NCBI RefSeq assembly: GCF_904067045.1
Contig: NZ_CAJFDC010000024.1
Coordinates: 1-64,000, forward strand
Direction: 5' to 3'
Length of the DNA stretch: 64,000 bases
From: Pseudomonas sp. FEN
GTDB lineage: Bacteria; Pseudomonadota; Gammaproteobacteria; Pseudomonadales; Pseudomonadaceae
The notes beneath the pieces were generated by a model, which saw nothing but the letters and a program-made list of their open reading frames with translations, had not been told where the DNA came from and searched no databases. Numbering within the stretch: the first letter of the stretch is position 1; each line of letters opens with the position of its first letter. Shown piece by piece: positions 60,004-64,000 of this stretch. A program made the translations under genes and the position numbers.

Positions 60004-60600
60004 TCAGTCCTCGGTTTTCGGAAGGGTCGGATCGGCGTCGTGCAGGTGACGGGACAGGTAGATACCCTGGCCGACCAGGAACAGCAGGGTCATGCCCAGG
60101 CTGCCGAACACCTTGAAGTCGACCCAGTACTGCTGGAAGGTGAACGCGACGAACAGGTTGGCGCCACCGCAGAACAGGAAAAACACGATCCAGGCCAGGT
60201 TCAGCCGGGTCCAGATCGGTTCGGGCAGATTCAGCGCGTGGCCCATGATGCGCTTGATCAGCAGGCGGTCACCGATGAAGTGGCTGCCGGCAAAGGCCAG
60301 GGCAAACAGCCAGTTGACCACCGGGGCTTTCCACTTGAGGAAGGTTTCGCTGTGGAAGGCCAGGGTCAGGCTGCCGAATACCAGGCAGGCGATCAGGGTC
60401 AGCCACTGGCTCTTCTCCAGCTTGCGTTGAGTGATGAACAGGGTGCCGTAGACCACCAGGGAACTGACGATCAGCATCGCCGTGGCACTGTAGATGCCGC
60501 CCACGGTCAGGCTGTGGCCGGCGATCTCCATGACCCGTGGTTCGATTTTGTAAACGATGAAGAACAGGAAGAGCGGGATGAAATCGATGAATTGTTTCAC
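60004..60600 (-). CDS. yciB: YciB, inner-membrane septation protein A
   Basis: GTG 60600 gives 198 residues: KQFIDFIPLFLFFIVYKIEP then five spans, KAPVVNWLFALAFAGSHFIG and WTRLNLAWIVFFLFCGGANL. This is the YciB/IspA family, linked to cell-envelope synthesis and division. An upstream in-frame ATG at 60639 is less likely: the next gene on the other strand starts nearby. Confidence 0.9.
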   Translation of the reverse strand: MKQFIDFIPLFLFFIVYKIEPRVMEIAGHSLTVGGIYSATAMLIVSSLVVYGTLFITQRKLEKSQWLTLIACLVFGSLTLAFHSETFLKWKAPVVNWLFALAFAGSHFIGDRLLIKRIMGHALNLPEPIWTRLNLAWIVFFLFCGGANLFVAFTFQQYWVDFKVFGSLGMTLLFLVGQGIYLSRHLHDADPTLPKTED

Positions 60601-60684
60601 AGTGGCAGCCAGAAGCAGGATGTGACGGCATAATAACAAACATCAATGCCAGCGAAAGCGCCGCCTAGAGGTTATTCAATTCCC

Positions 60685-61548
60685 GTGGAAATCGATCTGC
60701 ACTGTCATAGCACGGCCTCCGATGGCGCCCTCGCGCCCGCGGTCCTGGTGGCCCGTGCGCACGAGAGAGGCGTGCGGATCCTGGCCCTGACCGATCACGA
60801 CACCCTCGAAGGCCTGGCCGAAGCCCGTGTGGCGGCGGATGCCTTGGGCATGCGGTTGGTCAACGGGGTCGAGTTGTCCTGCACCTGGGGGGGCGCGACC
60901 ATCCATGTGCTGGGCTACGGCTTCGACGTCAAGGCGCCGGTGCTGGTCGAGGCCATTGCCCGTTTGCACGAGGGCCGCTGGCTGCGTTCCGAGGAAATCA
61001 GCCGCAAGCTGGCACTCAAGGGCATGCCCGGCGCGCTCGAGGGCGCGCGGGCGATCCAGCAGGAACTGGGCGATAGCGGCAATGCCCCGGCGCGTCCGCA
61101 CTTTGCCGACTTCCTGGTGCGCGGCGGTTTCGTCAAGGACCGTGCCGAAGCTTTTCGCAAGTGGCTCGGCGCGGGCAAACTGGGGGATGTCAAGCTGCAC
61201 TGGCCGACCCTGGAAGACACCGTCGCCACCCTGCGCGAGTCCGGGGCCTGGGTCAGCCTGGCGCATCCGTGGCACTATGATTTGACCCGAAGCAAGCGCC
61301 GCAAGCTGATTGCGGACTATATTCAAGCAGGTGGCCACGCAATCGAGGTGGTCAATGGGCATCAACCCGCCGAGCAGGTAGGCAGTCTGGCGATCCTTGC
61401 CCGTGAGTTCGGGCTGCTGGTCAGTGCCGGCAGTGATTTCCATGGTCCCGGGGGCTGGTCCGAGATCGGCGAGTACCGCCCGATCCCTGAAGATCTGCCA
61501 CCACTCTGGTGTCGCTTCAAACATGAGCAACCTACTGCCGTCGTCTGA
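60685..61548 (+). CDS. PHP-domain phosphoesterase (RNase AM / YciV type)
   Basis: GTG 60685 (ATG 60646 would add 13 residues without a ribosome site) gives 287 residues. The metal site reads EIDLHCHSTASDG, LTDHDTLEGL, VNGVELSC, WVSLAHPWHYDL and AGSDFHGPG. Enzymes of this kind hydrolyse 3',5'-nucleoside bisphosphates and trim RNA 5' ends. AGAGG lies 12 bases upstream. It overlaps the yciO frame if ATG 61523 is used. Confidence 0.88.
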   Translation: MEIDLHCHSTASDGALAPAVLVARAHERGVRILALTDHDTLEGLAEARVAADALGMRLVNGVELSCTWGGATIHVLGYGFDVKAPVLVEAIARLHEGRWLRSEEISRKLALKGMPGALEGARAIQQELGDSGNAPARPHFADFLVRGGFVKDRAEAFRKWLGAGKLGDVKLHWPTLEDTVATLRESGAWVSLAHPWHYDLTRSKRRKLIADYIQAGGHAIEVVNGHQPAEQVGSLAILAREFGLLVSAGSDFHGPGGWSEIGEYRPIPEDLPPLWCRFKHEQPTAVV

Positions 61549-61561
61549 ACAGGTAGAAAAC

Positions 61562-62191
61562 GTGAGTCAATTTTTCCAGATTCATCCGGAAAACCCGCAG
61601 GCGCGCCTGATCAAACAGGCGGTGGAAATCATTCGCAAGGGTGGGGTGGTGATCTATCCCACCGATTCGTCCTATGCCATCGGTTGCCAGATCGGCGACA
61701 AGAATGCGGTCGAGCGGGTGCGCCGTTTGCGGCAACTCGATGAAAAGCACAACTTCGCGTTGATCTGCAGCGATCTCTCGCAGTTGGGGCTGTTCGCCAA
61801 GGTCGATACCGGCCTGTTCCGCCTGCTCAAGGCGCATACGCCGGGACCCTATACTTTTATTCTGAATGCCACCCGGGAAGTCCCGCGGCTGTTGCTGCAC
61901 CCGAAAAAACGCACCATCGGCCTGCGTATCCCCAGCCATCCGATTGCCCTGGCGCTGCTCGAGGAGTTGGGCGAGCCGCTGATGAGCGTCAGTCTGATCA
62001 TGCCCGGCGAGACTGATCCGATGAGCGATCCCTACGAGATCCGCCAGTTGCTCGAACATCAGGTCGACCTGGTGATCGACGGCGGTTTCGGCGGGATCAA
62101 GGCGTCCACGGTGATCAACCTGGCTGACGGCGAGCCGGAAGTGGTCCGGGTGGGTTGCGGCGATCCCGCGCCCTTCATGGTCGAGGCCTGA
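61562..62191 (+). CDS. yciO: YciO-type Sua5/YrdC protein
   Basis: GTG 61562 gives 209 residues; ATG 61523 would add 13 and overlap the previous gene. Conserved parts: IIRKGGVVIYPTDSSYAIGC, RRLRQLDEKHNFALICSDLS, HTPGPYTFILNATREVPRLL and KKRTIGLRIPSHP. The family is related to threonylcarbamoyl-adenylate synthases, but YciO's own role is less clear. Its stop is followed directly by the scpA start. Confidence 0.88.
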   Translation: MSQFFQIHPENPQARLIKQAVEIIRKGGVVIYPTDSSYAIGCQIGDKNAVERVRRLRQLDEKHNFALICSDLSQLGLFAKVDTGLFRLLKAHTPGPYTFILNATREVPRLLLHPKKRTIGLRIPSHPIALALLEELGEPLMSVSLIMPGETDPMSDPYEIRQLLEHQVDLVIDGGFGGIKASTVINLADGEPEVVRVGCGDPAPFMVEA

Positions 62192-63010
62192 ATGTCCGCC
62201 GTGGAAACCGTCGACAGTCAGGCCGATGCCCAGCAGGAATTGCCGTTCGCCCTGGTCTATGGTCGGGCGGTCACCGAGATGCCGCTGGACCTGTATATTC
62301 CGCCGGACGCCCTGGAAGTCTTCCTTGAAGCCTTCGAGGGCCCGCTGGACCTGCTGTTGTACCTGATCCGCAAGCAGAACATCGATATCCTCGATATCCC
62401 GGTGGCGGAAATCACCCGCCAGTACATGGGGTATGTCGAGCTGATGAAGTCGGTGCGCCTGGAGTTGGCGGCCGAGTACCTGGTGATGGCGGCGATGCTG
62501 GCCGAGATCAAGTCGCGGATGCTGTTGCCGCGTTCGGCCGAAGTCGAGGAAGAAGAAGACGACCCACGGGCCGAACTGATCCGTCGTCTGCAGGAGTATG
62601 AGCGCTTCAAGAGCGCCGCCGAGGGGCTCGACACCTTGCCCCGGGTGGGGCGCGATGTGCTGGTTCCCAAACTGGATGCCCCCGAGGCCCGGGCGCGCAG
62701 GCTGTTGCCGGAGGTCAGCCTGGAAGAGGTGTTGATGTCCATGGCCGAAGTCCTGCGCCGTGGCGACCTGTTCGAAAGCCACCAGGTCAGTCGCGAGCAA
62801 CTGTCGACCCGTGAGCGCATGAGCGATGTACTGGAACGCCTCAAAGGTGGCGGTTTCGTACCCTTTGTCGAGCTGTTCACGGCCGAGGAAGGGCGCTTGG
62901 GGGTGGTGGTGACCTTTATGGCGATTCTCGAGCTGGTCAAGGAATCCCTGGTTGAACTGGTGCAGAATGAACCCTTTACGGCGATCCATGTGCGGGCGCG
63001 CGCTGAATAA
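62192..63010 (+). CDS. scpA: Segregation and condensation protein A
   Basis: A 272-residue kleisin: LEAFEGPLDLLLYLIRKQNI, DILDIPVAEITRQYMGYVEL, AAEYLVMAAMLAEIKSRMLL, and a C-terminal winged helix near EEGRLGVVVTFMAILELVKE. ScpA joins SMC heads together with ScpB. ATG 62192 touches the yciO stop. The N-terminal 35 residues are longer than in many ScpA proteins, usual for Pseudomonas. Confidence 0.93.
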   Translation: MSAVETVDSQADAQQELPFALVYGRAVTEMPLDLYIPPDALEVFLEAFEGPLDLLLYLIRKQNIDILDIPVAEITRQYMGYVELMKSVRLELAAEYLVMAAMLAEIKSRMLLPRSAEVEEEEDDPRAELIRRLQEYERFKSAAEGLDTLPRVGRDVLVPKLDAPEARARRLLPEVSLEEVLMSMAEVLRRGDLFESHQVSREQLSTRERMSDVLERLKGGGFVPFVELFTAEEGRLGVVVTFMAILELVKESLVELVQNEPFTAIHVRARAE

Positions 63011-63022
63011 CGAGCACAATCC

Positions 63023-64000
63023 ATGAACCTGAGTGAACCCCGCGAGCTGGCCCCGCTGCTTGAAGCCTTTCTGTTGGCTTCGGGAAAGCCGCAAACCCTG
63101 GAGCGCCTGTTCGAGTTGTTCGAGGAAGGCGAGCGGCCCGAGCCGCCGGTCTTCAAGAAAGCCTTGACGATCCTCGCCAAGTCCTGTGAAGGGCGCGCCT
63201 TCGAACTGCGGGAAGTGGCCTCCGGCTATCGCCTCCAGGTGCGTGAGAAATTCGCCCCCTGGGTCGGGCGGTTGTGGGAAGAGCGTCCGCAGCGCTATTC
63301 CCGGGCGATGCTGGAGACCCTGGCACTGATCGCCTATCGCCAGCCGATTACCCGTGGCGAGATCGAGGATGTGCGTGGCGTGGCGGTCAACAGCCAGATC
63401 GTCAAGACCTTGCTGGAGCGCGAGTGGATTCGGGTTGTCGGTTATCGTGAGGTGCCGGGCAAGCCTGCGATGTTCGCCACCACCAAGGCGTTTCTCGATC
63501 ACTTCAACCTGAAAAACCTCGATGATCTACCGCCCCTGGCCGAGCTGCGGGAGCTGGAGCCCGAGCCGATGCTCGATGTCGAGGACGCCCCGGTGCCGGA
63601 GCGCCTGCAAGCCCTGGCCGATGCCAGTGTCGATCCGGAGGGCGGCGGGGAGCCGAAGGCGGAGACCAATTTCCATACCCTGTTGCTGGAGCTGGACTCC
63701 ATGGAAGAGGGGATCAAGACCGACTTTGATGATTTGCTGCGTGACGGCGAGATGGCGCCGGCGGGCGAGTTGCAGGTGCAAGAGCCCGGGCCTGAAGAGC
63801 TTGAGCCGGGTGTGACGGTTGAGGCAGTTGAGACCGACGAAGAGTTGGAAGAAGAGCCGGGAGTAGTCGAAGCGCTTGCAACGCCCGAAGCCGCGGAACC
63901 AGATCTCGTTGGCGCCCAGCAGGCGCGGGAACAGCTGCTCGCGGCTGTCGCGGCCCTGGACAAGGCTGCTGGCCAGCCGCAACTGACGGATGAAGAAGCC
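63023..64000 (+). CDS. scpB: Segregation and condensation protein B, 3' end outside window
   Basis: ATG 63023 opens a frame of 326 codons to the end of the window. The winged helices of ScpB are clear: LLEAFLLASGKPQTLERLFE, ALTILAKSCEGRAFELREVA, YSRAMLETLALIAYRQPITR and LEREWIRVVGYREVPGKPAM. After about residue 175 follows a long acidic, low-complexity tail (EELEPGVTVEAVETDEELEE), longer than in most ScpB but typical of Pseudomonas. It starts 12 bases after scpA. Confidence 0.93.
   Translation, partial: MNLSEPRELAPLLEAFLLASGKPQTLERLFELFEEGERPEPPVFKKALTILAKSCEGRAFELREVASGYRLQVREKFAPWVGRLWEERPQRYSRAMLETLALIAYRQPITRGEIEDVRGVAVNSQIVKTLLEREWIRVVGYREVPGKPAMFATTKAFLDHFNLKNLDDLPPLAELRELEPEPMLDVEDAPVPERLQALADASVDPEGGGEPKAETNFHTLLLELDSMEEGIKTDFDDLLRDGEMAPAGELQVQEPGPEELEPGVTVEAVETDEELEEEPGVVEALATPEAAEPDLVGAQQAREQLLAAVAALDKAAGQPQLTDEEA

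Noticed and set aside
61532..63502. 656-residue minus-strand frame
   Set aside because: Antisense of yciO, scpA and scpB, all of which are clear on the plus strand.
1..64000. CRISPR array, tRNA or rRNA genes
   Set aside because: No regularly spaced repeats with unique spacers and no recognisable tRNA or rRNA sequence were found by eye; in particular no tRNA lies at the island edge.

Overview
The window is a piece of a Pseudomonas chromosome, most likely of the P. fluorescens group. Evidence is the high-GC, Pseudomonas-like coding style of the right two thirds and several gene neighbourhoods that I recall from P. aeruginosa: a PA1414-like micro-gene, an NCS1 transporter, a small NTF2-like protein, gbuA and gbuR; recQ, a MarR regulator, a FimV-like protein and plpD; and cpxR, a Spy-like gene, cpxS, yciI, yciB, the PHP phosphatase, yciO, scpA and scpB. 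Gene assignments come from reading motifs by eye; no database search was run.

Positions 1 to about 24,350 are accessory DNA of mixed and often lower GC content. From left to right they hold: a truncated DUF4238-like gene; a 354 bp element with inverted repeat clusters that looks like the joined ends of an IS21-type insertion sequence; a large arsenic resistance cluster (two GNAT acetyltransferases of ArsN1 and ArsN2 type, a frameshifted arsenate reductase, arsR, arsC, acr3, arsH, a tyrosine phosphatase, a GAPDH and arsJ); a lipoprotein; a secreted peptidoglycan hydrolase with a periplasmic partner that looks like a type VI effector and immunity pair; an unfamiliar nuclease-like gene pair cut short at its 3' end; a type III CBASS anti-phage operon (CD-NTase, HORMA, TRIP13-like ATPase with a frameshift, NucC) with its divergent capH/capP regulator pair; and a four-gene block of three tyrosine recombinase-like proteins plus a small helical protein. 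The recombinase block abuts an MscS-family channel gene that is cut in the middle, so the island has inserted into that gene. The combination of a recombinase cluster, a T6SS effector, a CBASS and resistance cargo resembles the published gamma-mobile-trio (GMT) islands.

Positions 24,350 to 64,000 are core chromosome: a DEAD-box helicase, a three-gene operon of coiled-coil proteins of unknown function, a DUF6279 lipoprotein, cvfB, an MFS exporter with a LysR regulator, the PA1414-like gene behind an Anr-type box, a carrier-protein-like gene without the attachment serine, the guanidinobutyrate cluster, a DTW tRNA-modifying enzyme, a YecA-type protein, recQ, marR, a FimV-like gene, plpD, small conserved genes, an EamA transporter, an LpxH-like phosphoesterase, an AraC regulator, trkH, a nitroreductase, an antitoxin followed by a deleted toxin, the Cpx system, septation and RNA-metabolism genes, and scpA with the first part of scpB. 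REP/REPIN repeats typical of Pseudomonas punctuate the core gaps.

Three cargo genes carry probable broken frames or junctions (the first arsC, cap6, and the fused ends near 12.9 kb), while the core genes read cleanly except for the deleted toxin. No rRNA, tRNA or CRISPR array was recognised.
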